From NCBI RefSeq assembly GCF_036625275.1, contig NZ_JAZKUD010000003.1:62001-126000 (forward strand): a DNA stretch of 64,000 nucleotides, read 5' to 3'. Origin of the DNA: Accumulibacter sp036625275 (GTDB taxonomy: Bacteria; Pseudomonadota; Gammaproteobacteria; Burkholderiales; Rhodocyclaceae). Positions 24,516-37,942 of this stretch are shown piece after piece. Made by a program: the position numbers and the translations under genes. Below the pieces are notes generated by a model. That model worked only from the letters and a program-made list of their open reading frames with translations, was not told the origin of the DNA and did not search any database. Position 1 is the first letter of the stretch; the number at the start of each line of letters is the position of its first letter.

Positions 24516-26171
24516 ATGCTCTGTCGTTTGACGATTCGCGACTTCGTGCTGGTCGACCAGCTGGAACTCGAGTTTCAGCAAGGATTTGGCGCGCTGACCG
24601 GCGAGACCGGGGCCGGCAAGTCGATTCTCGTCGACGCCCTGGCATTCGCCCTGGGTGAGCGCGCCGACGCAGGCCTCATTCGCGCCGGCAGCGAGCGTGC
24701 GGAGGTGAGTGCCGAGTTCGACCTTACGGCTTCGCCGGCGGCTGCTGCCTGGCTACAGGCGCATGATCTGGATACGCAGGGCGTCTTGCTGCTGCGTCGC
24801 GTACTGGATGCCAGCGGCCGTTCGCGTGCTTATCTGAATGGTTCGCCAGTGACCGTCCAGCAGTTGCGGGAGGTGGCCGAATCGTTGGTCGACATCCACG
24901 GGCAGCATGCGCATCAGTCGCTGCTGCGCAGCGAAGCGCAGCGCGCTCTGCTCGATTCGCATGCCCGGCTCGAACCCCTGCTCGCCGAAGTGGCCACCGC
25001 ATGGCGCAACTGGCGCGCGGCCAAGACGCTGTTTGATACCGCCAGCAGTGGCAGTGAGGCCCTGGCAGCCGAGCGCGAGCAACTGGAATGGCAGGTTCGT
25101 GAACTGCAAACACTTAACTTCTCGACCGAAGAATGGCAGCTTCTGAACGAGGAGCACAAACGTTTGGGCCATGCAGCCAGTCTTCTCGAAGGGGCGCAGT
25201 TCTCCTTGCAGGTATTGGCCGAGGGCGATGCCGCTTGTGCGGCCCAGGTCGCCGCCGCGGTCAATCGCCTGGATGGGCTTTGCGAGTACGATCCGGCGCT
25301 ATCCGAAATCACCGATCTGTTGCAATCTGTGCAGGCCGAACTCAGCGAAGCGGCCTCTGCCCTGCATCGTTACACCCATCGTATCGAACTTGACCCACGG
25401 CGTCTGGTGGAAGTCGAACAACGCATCGAAGCGGTCCTGGGTTGCACACGCAAATTCCGCTGTACTCCCGATGACCTGCCAGGGCTACTGGCGCGCGGGC
25501 AGGAGCGACTGAGTGTCCTGGGTGAGACTGCCGACCTCGCGGCCCTGGCGGCGCGTGCCACGGCCGCCCGTGCGCAGTATGAACAGCTCGGGCAGCGTCT
25601 ATCCGGCAAACGCGCCCAGGCAGCCGAGGATCTCGGCCGAGAGGTCAGCCAGGTCATGCAACAGTTGGCGCTTTCTGGAGGCCGCTTCGAGCTTGGCTTG
25701 TTGCCGGTCACAGGCGGGAATGCTGCCGGATTTGAACAGGTCGAGTTTCGTATCGCCGGCCTGGCCGGTAGTGAACCGCGATCGCTGGCCAAGGTCGCTT
25801 CCGGTGGCGAACTCTCACGGATCAGTCTCGCCATTCAGGTGGTCACCAGTCAGGCGGCAAGCGTACCGACGCTGATCTTCGACGAGGTCGATGTCGGAAT
25901 CGGTGGGGGGGTTGCCGAAGTCGTCGGTCGTTTGCTGCGCGAGTTGGGAGAGGAAAGACAGGTTCTTTGTGTGACGCACCTGCCTCAGGTTGCCGCACGC
26001 GCCAACTGGCAATGGCAGGTCAGCAAGACGACTCGGGCAGGATCGGTTCGCAGCCACGTTGCCACACTCGAAGGAGAGGCACGGGTCGAGGAAATTGCGC
26101 GCATGCTCGGCGGCATCGACATTACATCGATTACCCGCCAGCATGCCAGGGAAATGCTGAGTCTGTCGTGA
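24516..26171 (+). CDS. recN: DNA repair protein RecN
   Basis: The 551-residue SMC-like ATPase acts in double-strand break repair. It starts MLCRLTIRDFVLVDQLELEF and has Walker A GETGAGKSILVDAL at about residue 31. A coiled-coil middle follows, then C-terminal ASGGELSRISLAIQ (signature) and PTLIFDEVDVGIGGGVAEVVGRLL (Walker B and D-loop), then CVTHLPQVAA. All hallmark elements are intact. It is downstream of nadK. I see no unambiguous LexA box, so SOS control is not claimed. It converges with the XRE gene across ~175 bases that hold only a weak short hairpin. Confidence 0.95.
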   Translation: MLCRLTIRDFVLVDQLELEFQQGFGALTGETGAGKSILVDALAFALGERADAGLIRAGSERAEVSAEFDLTASPAAAAWLQAHDLDTQGVLLLRRVLDASGRSRAYLNGSPVTVQQLREVAESLVDIHGQHAHQSLLRSEAQRALLDSHARLEPLLAEVATAWRNWRAAKTLFDTASSGSEALAAEREQLEWQVRELQTLNFSTEEWQLLNEEHKRLGHAASLLEGAQFSLQVLAEGDAACAAQVAAAVNRLDGLCEYDPALSEITDLLQSVQAELSEAASALHRYTHRIELDPRRLVEVEQRIEAVLGCTRKFRCTPDDLPGLLARGQERLSVLGETADLAALAARATAARAQYEQLGQRLSGKRAQAAEDLGREVSQVMQQLALSGGRFELGLLPVTGGNAAGFEQVEFRIAGLAGSEPRSLAKVASGGELSRISLAIQVVTSQAASVPTLIFDEVDVGIGGGVAEVVGRLLRELGEERQVLCVTHLPQVAARANWQWQVSKTTRAGSVRSHVATLEGEARVEEIARMLGGIDITSITRQHAREMLSLS

Positions 26172-26346
26172 ATGGCCTCAAGACGAGGCCCACACGCTGG
26201 TCAGCGCAGTGGCGACCCGCCAATTGCCCGGACACTTTCAGAAACCTGCCACGTTCCCCGGATTGGCCACGGATATTCCGTCGTGCTGTCAGGCTCTGTC
26301 TCCGTGGAACAGGCCGGGGAATCTGCAGAACGCATAGAACGAACTC

Positions 26347-26655
26347 TCAGGCAGGCTTCTTGAGCTTGTTCTTGGCCGCCTTCTTGAGGGTCTTGAAGAG
26401 TTCCGGATCTTCCGCCTTCACGTATTCGAGAACTTCAATGTCTTCACGTTTGAGGCGCTGGATGTCGATCTGCTCGACATGGACGAGCCTGAGCAACTCA
26501 CGTACCGGCTTGGGCATATTGCGGCCGCTTTCATATCGCGAACCGCCACTCTGCGTCACGCCGATCTTGGACCAGAACTGCTGCTGATTCAAACCAAGCC
26601 TGCGACGAATTTCGCGAGGATCAACCTTCTCAACGACTTTGGTGACGGTGCTCAT
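26347..26655 (-). CDS. Small XRE-family helix-turn-helix regulator
   Basis: The 102-residue basic protein starts at ATG 26655 with AAGGA 8-10 bases upstream. The HTH region is VDPREIRRRLGLNQQQFWSKIGVTQSGGSRYESGRNMPKPVRELLRLV. The tail is Lys-rich (KTLKKAAKNKLKK). It is a stand-alone DNA-binding protein with no toxin, methylase or phage neighbour, so an antitoxin or phage repressor role is not supported. The target is unknown. Confidence 0.8.
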   Translation of the reverse strand: MSTVTKVVEKVDPREIRRRLGLNQQQFWSKIGVTQSGGSRYESGRNMPKPVRELLRLVHVEQIDIQRLKREDIEVLEYVKAEDPELFKTLKKAAKNKLKKPA

Positions 26656-26804
26656 GACTATCCTTTCTGACATTCACCCCAAGTAGACCAGCAGAAAGTC
26701 GACTTCCTGCCATACCTTCATACAATATGACTTTGGTAATGCACGACGCACTATAAGCGATTCGCCCGGAATTTTGCAAGTGGCATTGCCATAGAACATC
26801 AGGC

Positions 26805-26997
26805 TAACGGTCATGACTTTTCCGGGCACCCCCGATCATGAAAGTCATGACCGTTTCCCTCTCCCCCAACCCTCCCACGGCCCGCGCTGCATCGCGGGCT
26901 GGCTACGGCGGCGCGGAGCAGTGCTCCGCGAAACCCCGCCTTCGCCCCCGCGAGGGGGAGGGAGATTCGTGAGTCGCTGACGCGACTTTCACATTAA
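26805..26997 (+). repeat. Composite repeat, copy 3 (full length, with GC-rich module)
   Basis: The palindromic module lies at 26805-26856. A ~90-bp GC-rich module follows with CCCGCGCTGCATCGCGGG and GCGGAGCAGTGCTCCGC hairpins, then the CCCCCGCGAGGGGG stem and the terminal module ending CGCGACTTTCACATTAA. It is the longest single-unit copy, ~193 bp, and lies between the XRE gene and the gltB promoter. Confidence 0.92.
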
Positions 26998-27343
26998 TGA
27001 TGATCGGCTTGTCAGAAGCGCATAACCAAAGGATGCCATCGGAGGTGCGGCGGTGGATCAGGCCGCCTGTTGATGTTTGTCCTGGAGACGGTTCTGTTTC
27101 AGCCGCTTTCTGCGTTTCCAGCCAAGCTCCCGGCGCTGTGCTGACGATCGTCTTTCCTGCGGTGATGGCTTGCCGCAGGGGGTATTGAAACTGAAGCGCG
27201 AACGATTCTGTTATTAGGCATGAATTTTGCTTATTTTTTAGCTTGCGACGCTGATCGCTTGGACAGCCTTGCAAGAGCATCGGGCGCCTCTTTTCGGTGC
27301 CAGAGAGACGAGTTCGTGCACTTCCTTGGTGCGGCGCAGCATC
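26998..27343. other. Upstream region of gltB without recognised gene
   Basis: About 350 bases follow the repeat. There is a short AT-rich patch near 27210-27240. ORFs here have no ribosome binding site and one is largely repeat-derived. This may be regulatory DNA for gltBD, but no operator was identified. Confidence 0.45.
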
Positions 27344-27372
27344 TTGAATGGTTGGGCTATTCAGGGTATAGT
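27344..27372 (+). promoter_or_regulatory. Sigma-70 promoter for gltBD
   Basis: TTGAAT (27344-27349) and TATAGT (27367-27372) are separated by exactly 17 bp, close to consensus at both hexamers, about 110 bases upstream of the gltB start. Confidence 0.65.
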
Positions 27373-27480
27373 CGCCAGTCCCCGTGAGTGACCCGGACGA
27401 TCGGCTTAGCGCCGGACGCCGTGACGTTCCAGTCAGGGCTTGACCGGGTAATGTCTTTGTTTTTTGAGGATTCGAGTGTG

Positions 27481-32157
<4,677 letters not shown>

Positions 32158-32159
32158 GC

Positions 32160-33602
32160 ATGGGTAAGCCGACTGGATTCATCGAATATCAGCGTCTGGC
32201 GGAGGCCAGTGAGCCCGCCGCATTGCGCCTGAAGCACTACCGCGAATTTGTCAGGACCCTCACCGACGAGCAGGCGAAGCAGCAAGGGGCTCGCTGTATG
32301 GATTGCGGGATTCCGTTCTGCAACACCGGCTGCCCGGTCAATAACATCATTCCTGACTGGAATGACCTGGTTTACCGTGGCCATTGGGAACAGGCGCTGG
32401 CGGTACTGCATTCCACCAACAATTTTCCGGATTTCACCGGCCGGATCTGCCCGGCACCCTGCGAAGCGGCGTGTACGCTCAATATCAACACCGACCCGGT
32501 GGGCATCAAATCGATCGAGCATGCGATCGTCGACAAGGGTTGGGAAAAGAACTGGATCGTTCCGCAGCCGCCGAAAGTCAGGACCGGCAGGAAAGTGGCC
32601 ATCGTCGGTTCCGGCCCGGCCGGCCTGGCGGCTGCCCAGCAGCTGGCGCGCGTCGGGCATGCGGTGGTCGTCTTTGAAAAGAACGACCGTGTAGGTGGCC
32701 TGATGCGCTACGGAATTCCCGACTTCAAGTTCGAGAAATCGCATATCGATCGCCGCATCGAGCAGATGCAGGCTGAGGGCGTCGAGTTTCGTGTCAACCA
32801 GGAGATTGGCGGCAGCGGTGCCAAGGCAGTGCCGGTAGCGCAGTTGTTGGCCGACTTTGACGCGCTCATCGTCGCCGGTGGCGCCGAGTTGCCGCGTGAC
32901 CTCAGCGTGCCCGGCCGCGACCTCGACGGCGTGCATTTCGCGATGGAGTTCCTGCCGCAACAGAACCGGGTCAACGCCGGTGACCCAGTGCCCGCGCAAA
33001 TTCTCGCCACTGGCAAGCGGGTGGTCGTGATCGGTGGTGGCGATACGGGTTCCGACTGCGTCGGCACCAGCAACCGGCATGGCGCGCTGTCGGTTACCCA
33101 GTTCGAGGTGATGCCGCAACCACCGGAGCAGGAGAACAAGAGCCTGACCTGGCCGTATTGGCCGCTCAAGCTGCGGACCTCCTCTTCGCACGAAGAAGGT
33201 TGCGCGCGCGACTTTGCTGTTTCGACCAAGGAGTTCGTTGGTGAGAATGGCAAGGTGAAAGCCCTCAAGGTGGTTCGCGTCGACTGGAGCGAAGGCCGCA
33301 TGCAGGAAGTTCCCGGCAGCGAAACCGAGATTGCGGCCGACCTGGTATTGCTGGCCATGGGCTTTGTCTCGCCGGTCAGGCAAGGCCTGCTGGAGCAACT
33401 GGCGGTTGAGCTCGACGCACGCGGCAACGTCAAGGCGACGACCGATGGGCAAGGCTGTTACGCCACCAGTGTCGCGAAAGTGTTTGCCGCCGGCGACATG
33501 CGGCGCGGCCAGTCGCTCGTCGTCTGGGCAATTCGCGAAGGTCGGCAATGCGCGCGTGAAGTGGATGCTTTCCTGATGGGTCGTTCCGATCTGCCGCGGT
33601 GA
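32160..33602 (+). CDS. gltD: Glutamate synthase (NADPH), small subunit
   Basis: The 480-residue flavoprotein passes electrons from NADPH through FAD and iron-sulfur clusters to GltB. It has the N-terminal cluster cysteines CMDCGIPFCNTGCP and CPAPCEAAC. The FAD-binding motif is VAIVGSGPAGLAAAQ, the NADPH-binding motif is VVVIGGGDTGSDC, and the C-terminal FAD contact is VFAAGDMRRGQSLVVWAI. Length and motifs are canonical. It is immediately downstream of gltB in the same frame of expression and is followed by an 11-bp stem-loop. Confidence 0.97.
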   Translation: MGKPTGFIEYQRLAEASEPAALRLKHYREFVRTLTDEQAKQQGARCMDCGIPFCNTGCPVNNIIPDWNDLVYRGHWEQALAVLHSTNNFPDFTGRICPAPCEAACTLNINTDPVGIKSIEHAIVDKGWEKNWIVPQPPKVRTGRKVAIVGSGPAGLAAAQQLARVGHAVVVFEKNDRVGGLMRYGIPDFKFEKSHIDRRIEQMQAEGVEFRVNQEIGGSGAKAVPVAQLLADFDALIVAGGAELPRDLSVPGRDLDGVHFAMEFLPQQNRVNAGDPVPAQILATGKRVVVIGGGDTGSDCVGTSNRHGALSVTQFEVMPQPPEQENKSLTWPYWPLKLRTSSSHEEGCARDFAVSTKEFVGENGKVKALKVVRVDWSEGRMQEVPGSETEIAADLVLLAMGFVSPVRQGLLEQLAVELDARGNVKATTDGQGCYATSVAKVFAAGDMRRGQSLVVWAIREGRQCAREVDAFLMGRSDLPR

Positions 33603-33615
33603 CACGTCTCATCAT

Positions 33616-33643
33616 GAATTGCATTCTGTGACGAATGCAATTC
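33616..33643. terminator. Stem-loop after gltD (terminator-like, no T-run)
   Basis: GAATTGCATTC and GAATGCAATTC form a perfect 11-bp stem with a 6-nt loop, 14 bases after the gltD stop. No T-tract follows directly, so factor-independent termination is uncertain; it may stabilise the 3' end. Confidence 0.45.
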
Positions 33644-33682
33644 GCGCCGTCGTTGCTGCTGGCCGCGGCAATGACGGTTTTT

Positions 33683-33796
33683 TTAATGTGCAAGTCGCGT
33701 CAGCAACTCAAGAATTTTCCCTCTCCACTCGCGTGAGAGAGGGGGAAACGGTCATGATTTTTCCAGGCACCCCGATCATGAAAGTCATGACCGTTA
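33683..33796 (-). repeat. Composite repeat, copy 4 (reverse orientation, palindromic core flipped)
   Basis: Read on the plus strand this copy starts with the reversed terminal module TTAATGTGCAAGTCGCGTCA. A CTCTCCACTCGCGTGAGAGAG hairpin follows, then AAACGGTCATGA. Within the palindromic module the core still reads CCAGGCACCCCGATCATG, the same direction as in forward copies, so the core is inverted relative to the rest of the element. Confidence 0.88.
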
Positions 33797-33833
33797 GGTC
33801 AAGAACGGCACCGAAGCGTGACATTATTGTGAG

Positions 33834-33861
33834 TTGTTCACGTCTGAAACTGAAATAATAT
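33834..33861 (+). promoter_or_regulatory. Possible sigma-70 promoter for glmU-glmS
   Basis: TTGTTC (33834-33839) and TAATAT (33856-33861) are 16 bp apart, immediately downstream of repeat copy 4 and ~130 bases upstream of glmU. The match is moderate. Confidence 0.45.
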
Positions 33862-33993
33862 ACGGCAAGCCGATTAGCAACTGTCGTGGTGCCGATCGGC
33901 TCCGGATCTGGCTCGTCCACCGGCGTACTGTTGCCGTGCGAGGGCAGGCAGCAGGAGAAACTCCAACCATCGCGTTCTACCGGGTTCCTGTTC

Positions 33994-35346
33994 ATGAATA
34001 TCGTCATTCTCGCTGCCGGGCAGGGCAAGCGCATGCATTCCAATTTGCCCAAGGTACTGCATCCACTGGCCGGCAAGGCGCTTCTCGCGCACGTGCTGGA
34101 CACCGCCCGCAGCCTCGTGCCGCAACGCCTCTGTGTTGTCTATGGGCACGGCGCTGATGCCGTGCGGACGACGATCGATGCTCCGGACCTGGTCTGGGTC
34201 CTGCAGGAGCCGCAACTCGGGACTGGTCACGCCGTCATGCAGGCCCTGCCGCATCTGGGCTCCGCCGGGACAACACTGGTACTCTACGGTGACGTGCCCC
34301 TGATTCAAACGGAAACGCTCAAGCAATTAGTGCATGCGGCGCGCGACGCCCTGGCCATTCTGACCGTCGAACTCGCCGACCCCGACGGCTACGGTCGAAT
34401 CGTCCGCAACGCAGCCGGCGAGGTGGTGCGCATCGTCGAGCAGAAGGACGCCAGGGCCGCGGAGCGAGCGATTCGTGAAGTGAATACCGGCATCGTCGCA
34501 CTACCGACGGTCTACCTGTCCGATTGGCTTGGCCAGCTTTCGAACGACAACGCGCAGCAGGAGTACTACCTGACCGACATCGTCGGGATGGCGGTTGCCG
34601 CAGGCGTGCCGATCCGTACGACACCAGCACAGAGCGAAGCGGAGGTACTGGGAGTCAATAGCAAGGGGCAACTTGCCCAACTCGAGCGGGTTGCCCAACG
34701 TCGAATCGCCGAACGTCTGATGGAGCAGGGCGTTCGCCTTGCTGACCCGGCACGCATCGATGTGCGTGGCGAACTGCTCTGTGGGCGCGATGTATTCATC
34801 GACGTGAACTGCGTTTTCGAGGGCCGGGTGGTTCTCGAAGAAGCTGTCGAGGTCGGACCTGCCTGTGTGCTGAAGAATGCCCGTATCGGTGCCGGTTCCC
34901 GTCTGGCCGCCTTTAGTCACATTGAAGGCGCGACTGTCGGACCGGATGGCGTGATCGGACCTTTCGCCCGTTTGCGTCCGGGGACTGAACTCGCCGCCGG
35001 TGTCCATGTCGGCAACTTTGTCGAACTCAAGAACAGCCAGTTTGCAGCGCTTTCGAAGGCCAATCACCTGGCCTATGTCGGCGATGCGGTCGTCGGCAGC
35101 CGGGTCAACATTGGTGCCGGCACGATTACCTGCAACTATGATGGCGCCAACAAGTTCAAGACCATCATCGAGGACGATGCCTTTATCGGCTCCGATACGC
35201 AGTTGGTCGCACCGGTCACGGTGGGTCGTGGCGCCACGCTGGGTGCCGGGACGACGCTGACCAAGGACGCTCCGCCAGACACGCTGACCATCTCGCGTGC
35301 CCGGCAGATTTCCATCCCCGGCTGGAAACGGCCACAGAAGAAATGA
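33994..35346 (+). CDS. glmU: Bifunctional N-acetylglucosamine-1-phosphate uridyltransferase / glucosamine-1-phosphate acetyltransferase
   Basis: The 450-residue enzyme makes UDP-GlcNAc for peptidoglycan and LPS. The N-terminal pyrophosphorylase signature is ILAAGQGKRMHSNLPKVLHPLAG, with YGDVPL and the C-terminal acetyltransferase left-handed beta-helix (VGNFVELKNS, KANHLAYVGDAVVG, NIGAGTITCNYDGANKFKT). ATG 33994 is preferred because the pyrophosphorylase fold begins there. The Shine-Dalgarno is weak. glmS follows seven bases later, a common pairing. Confidence 0.96.
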   Translation: MNIVILAAGQGKRMHSNLPKVLHPLAGKALLAHVLDTARSLVPQRLCVVYGHGADAVRTTIDAPDLVWVLQEPQLGTGHAVMQALPHLGSAGTTLVLYGDVPLIQTETLKQLVHAARDALAILTVELADPDGYGRIVRNAAGEVVRIVEQKDARAAERAIREVNTGIVALPTVYLSDWLGQLSNDNAQQEYYLTDIVGMAVAAGVPIRTTPAQSEAEVLGVNSKGQLAQLERVAQRRIAERLMEQGVRLADPARIDVRGELLCGRDVFIDVNCVFEGRVVLEEAVEVGPACVLKNARIGAGSRLAAFSHIEGATVGPDGVIGPFARLRPGTELAAGVHVGNFVELKNSQFAALSKANHLAYVGDAVVGSRVNIGAGTITCNYDGANKFKTIIEDDAFIGSDTQLVAPVTVGRGATLGAGTTLTKDAPPDTLTISRARQISIPGWKRPQKK

Positions 35347-35353
35347 TCTGACC

Positions 35354-37183
35354 ATGTGTGGCATCGTTGCTGCGGTCGCTGACCGCAATATCGTTCCTGT
35401 TCTTCTCGAAGGCTTGCGCAAGCTCGAATATCGTGGCTACGATTCGGCAGGTCTCGCCCTGATCGACGCCCGAGGTCTACGCCGGTTGCGCTCGGTCGGC
35501 CGTGTTGCCGAACTGACCGCGCAGGTCGATGAGTCGCATGTTGCCGGCGATACCGGCATCGCACACACGCGCTGGGCCACGCATGGCGTTCCCTGTGAAC
35601 GCAATGCCCACCCGCATATCTCCGCCGGTCTGGCCGTGGTGCACAACGGGATCATCGAAAACCACGAACCTCTGCGTGGACGCCTCAAGGCGCTGGGTTA
35701 CCAATTCACCTCGGATACCGATACTGAAGTGGTGGCGCACCTGATTGCTCATGAACTGAAGACCACCCCGGACTTTCTGAGCGCTGTTCGTCAGGCGATC
35801 GCGCAACTGCAGGGGGCCTACGCGATTGCCGTGCTGCGGGAATCGGACCCGAGCCGAGTGGTGGTCGCGCGCGAAGGCGCACCCTTGCTGCTCGGCCTCA
35901 GCGATGACGCCTGCTACGCAGCGTCCGATGCCTCGGCACTGGTGCAGGTCACGCGCCGGATGGTCTATCTGGATAACGGGGACTGCGCCGAGTTGATGCG
36001 CGGCAGTTACCGCATCACGCGGGTCAATGGGACGCCGGTGGAGCGTCCCGAGAGCGAATCTCAACTCTCGGCAGAGGCGATCGAGTTGGGCAATTACCGG
36101 CACTACATGCAGAAGGAGATCTTCGAGCAGCCGGTCGCGCTGGCCAACACGCTCGAGATGCTCGGTGCGGCGCGCAGCATCCAGCCCGGGATCTTCGGTG
36201 CCGAAAGCGAAACGATCCTTGGCGAGGTCCGGCAGGTTTTGATCATCGCCTGCGGAACCAGCTATCACGCCGGGCTGGTTGCCCGTTACTGGCTCGAGTC
36301 GATCGCCGGCATCCCGTGTTCAGTGGAAGTGGCCAGCGAGTATCGCTATCGTGACTCGGTGCCCGACCCGCAGACTCTGGTCGTGACCATCTCTCAATCA
36401 GGCGAAACCGCCGACACGCTGGCTGCGCTGCAACATGCCAAGGCCTTGGGCATGCAGTACACGCTCTGTATCTGCAACGTCCCCGAGTCTTCGCTGGTGC
36501 GCGAGAACAGCCTGCGTTTCATTACCCGTGCGGGTCCGGAAATCGGTGTGGCCTCGACCAAGGCGTTTACCACGCAACTCGCCGCGCTCTACCTGCTGAC
36601 GCTGGTGCTGGCCAAGGTTCGCCAGCGTCTTGACAGGCCGGAAGAGGCCGCCGAATTGCATGCGGTACGGCATCTGCCGATGGCGGTGGCCAAGATCCTC
36701 GAACTCGAACCACAGATTCGTGAATGGGCGGAGCGCTTCTCGATGAAGCAGCATGCCCTGTTCCTGGGGCGTGGCCGGCATTACCCGATTGCCATGGAAG
36801 GTGCGCTCAAGCTCAAGGAAATCTCCTATATTCATGCCGAGGCTTACCCGGCCGGCGAACTCAAGCATGGCCCCTTGGCGCTAGTCGATCGCGACATGCC
36901 GGTCATTGCCGTCGCGCCCAACGATGCCCTGCTGGAAAAACTCAAGTCCAATCTGCAGGAAGTACGCGCCCGTGGCGGGGAGCTCTATGTGTTTGCCGAT
37001 GCGGACAGTGAAATGAAGGAATCGAACGGAATTCAAGTCTTGCAGCTGCCCGAGCACTACGGCGCCCTCTCGGCCTTGTTGCACGTGGTGCCGCTGCAAC
37101 TGCTCGCTTACCATGTCGCGCTGGTGCGTGGAACCGACGTAGACAAGCCACGCAATCTGGCAAAGTCGGTCACCGTCGAGTGA
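35354..37183 (+). CDS. glmS: Glutamine-fructose-6-phosphate aminotransferase (isomerizing)
   Basis: The 609-residue enzyme converts fructose 6-phosphate and glutamine to glucosamine 6-phosphate. The catalytic Cys is residue 2 (MCGIVAAVADR). The glutaminase domain has YRGYDSAGLA and HTRWATHG, the two SIS domains contain ACGTSYHAG and TISQSGETADTLAA, and the C-terminus ends DKPRNLAKSVTVE as in the family. No glmS ribozyme was seen and none is expected in proteobacteria. The final TGA overlaps the GTG of the next gene. Confidence 0.97.
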   Translation: MCGIVAAVADRNIVPVLLEGLRKLEYRGYDSAGLALIDARGLRRLRSVGRVAELTAQVDESHVAGDTGIAHTRWATHGVPCERNAHPHISAGLAVVHNGIIENHEPLRGRLKALGYQFTSDTDTEVVAHLIAHELKTTPDFLSAVRQAIAQLQGAYAIAVLRESDPSRVVVAREGAPLLLGLSDDACYAASDASALVQVTRRMVYLDNGDCAELMRGSYRITRVNGTPVERPESESQLSAEAIELGNYRHYMQKEIFEQPVALANTLEMLGAARSIQPGIFGAESETILGEVRQVLIIACGTSYHAGLVARYWLESIAGIPCSVEVASEYRYRDSVPDPQTLVVTISQSGETADTLAALQHAKALGMQYTLCICNVPESSLVRENSLRFITRAGPEIGVASTKAFTTQLAALYLLTLVLAKVRQRLDRPEEAAELHAVRHLPMAVAKILELEPQIREWAERFSMKQHALFLGRGRHYPIAMEGALKLKEISYIHAEAYPAGELKHGPLALVDRDMPVIAVAPNDALLEKLKSNLQEVRARGGELYVFADADSEMKESNGIQVLQLPEHYGALSALLHVVPLQLLAYHVALVRGTDVDKPRNLAKSVTVE

Positions 37184-37752
37184 TCCTGCAACCCATGGCT
37201 GACCGATGCTTGTCACAACTTGAATATCTGGGCGATGCGACGCCGTTCGCCACGCAGGTGCACGCCTTGCTTCCCTATTCCCCCCTGTTTGAGGACCTGA
37301 GTCTTGCAGAGGTCGGCCTGATCAGCCCATTCATGCAGGTGTACCGGGCACAGACCGGCCAGGAGGTGCTGCGTGAGGGTGACGAGGGGGACTTCATGCT
37401 GTTCGTGATCGAGGGGCGCATCGAGGTCCTCAAACAGGCTGGCAGCAATCTGCCACGCCTGATCGCCATCGTTGCCAACGGCAAGACGCTCGGTGAGATG
37501 TCGTTGATCGACGGTCATCCGCGTTCTGCGACCTGTATTGCCGATGCAGGCACGGTGGTCGGCGTCCTGACGCGCGAGAACCTTGCGCGCATCATTCTCG
37601 AACAACCCATTCTGGGCGCCAAGATCCTGATGGCACTGGTGGTGATGCTCTCGCAGAGGTTGCGCACGACCAGCGCGCAACTGCTTGCCAGCCTCGACCA
37701 GATGGGTCGGCCGTACGACGAACTGGTTGACCAGGACGGTGGCTTCGTTTAA
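37180..37752 (+). CDS. Cyclic-nucleotide-binding domain protein without output domain
   Basis: The protein has up to 190 residues. It is essentially one cNMP-binding beta-roll (REGDEGDFMLFVIEGRIEVL, GKTLGEMSLIDGHPRSATCIA, TRENLARIILEQP) followed by a short helix. It lacks the HTH of Crp/Fnr regulators. The phosphate-binding cassette GEMSLIDGHPRSATC has the Gly-Glu and Arg-Ser-Ala features of a ligand-binding type. GTG 37180 overlaps the glmS stop (GTGA), suggesting coupling; ATG 37195 is an alternative. Its stop codon TAA is the first three bases of repeat copy 5. Its role is unknown. Confidence 0.82.
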   Translation: MILQPMADRCLSQLEYLGDATPFATQVHALLPYSPLFEDLSLAEVGLISPFMQVYRAQTGQEVLREGDEGDFMLFVIEGRIEVLKQAGSNLPRLIAIVANGKTLGEMSLIDGHPRSATCIADAGTVVGVLTRENLARIILEQPILGAKILMALVVMLSQRLRTTSAQLLASLDQMGRPYDELVDQDGGFV

Positions 37753-37862
37753 CGGTCATGACTTTTCCAGATATTCCTGATCATGAAAGTCATGACCGTT
37801 TATCTCCCCCTTGCGAGGGGGTGGGGGAGATTCTTGGGTCGCTGAAGCGGCTTTCACATTAA
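37750..37862 (+). repeat. Composite repeat, copy 5 (core sequence diverged)
   Basis: Both perfect arms are kept, but the core reads CCAGATATTCCTGATCATG instead of the GC-rich version. A CCCCCTTGCGAGGGGG hairpin and a diverged terminal module GGGTCGCTGAAGCGGCTTTC, then ACATTAA, follow. It begins exactly at the stop codon of the cyclic-nucleotide-binding gene. Confidence 0.9.
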
Positions 37863-37942
37863 TCTTGTCTGAACTGGCGCAGTGATCAGCGAATGCTTGG
37901 CAGTGGCACTGCTGGAGGCACCGTTTTTCCGGGCGGCGCAAC

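Noticed and set aside
26903..27280. 125-residue minus-strand ORF ending within repeat copy 3
   Set aside because: Its C-terminal part (VKVASATHESPSPSRGR...) is the translated repeat; the same peptide appears from other copies, so it is a spurious repeat-derived ORF.
33619..33858. 79-residue plus-strand ORF across repeat copy 4
   Set aside because: It consists almost entirely of translated repeat sequence and has no ribosome binding site.
35300..35353. glmS ribozyme/riboswitch upstream of glmS
   Set aside because: Only seven bases separate glmU and glmS, leaving no room, and the ribozyme is a feature of Gram-positive bacteria.
37898..37913. Possible sigma-54 promoter upstream of the Wzt gene (TGGCAGTGGCACTGCT)
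   Set aside because: The GG and GC spacing fits, but three conserved positions are wrong and the sequence is itself a small palindrome; too weak to call.
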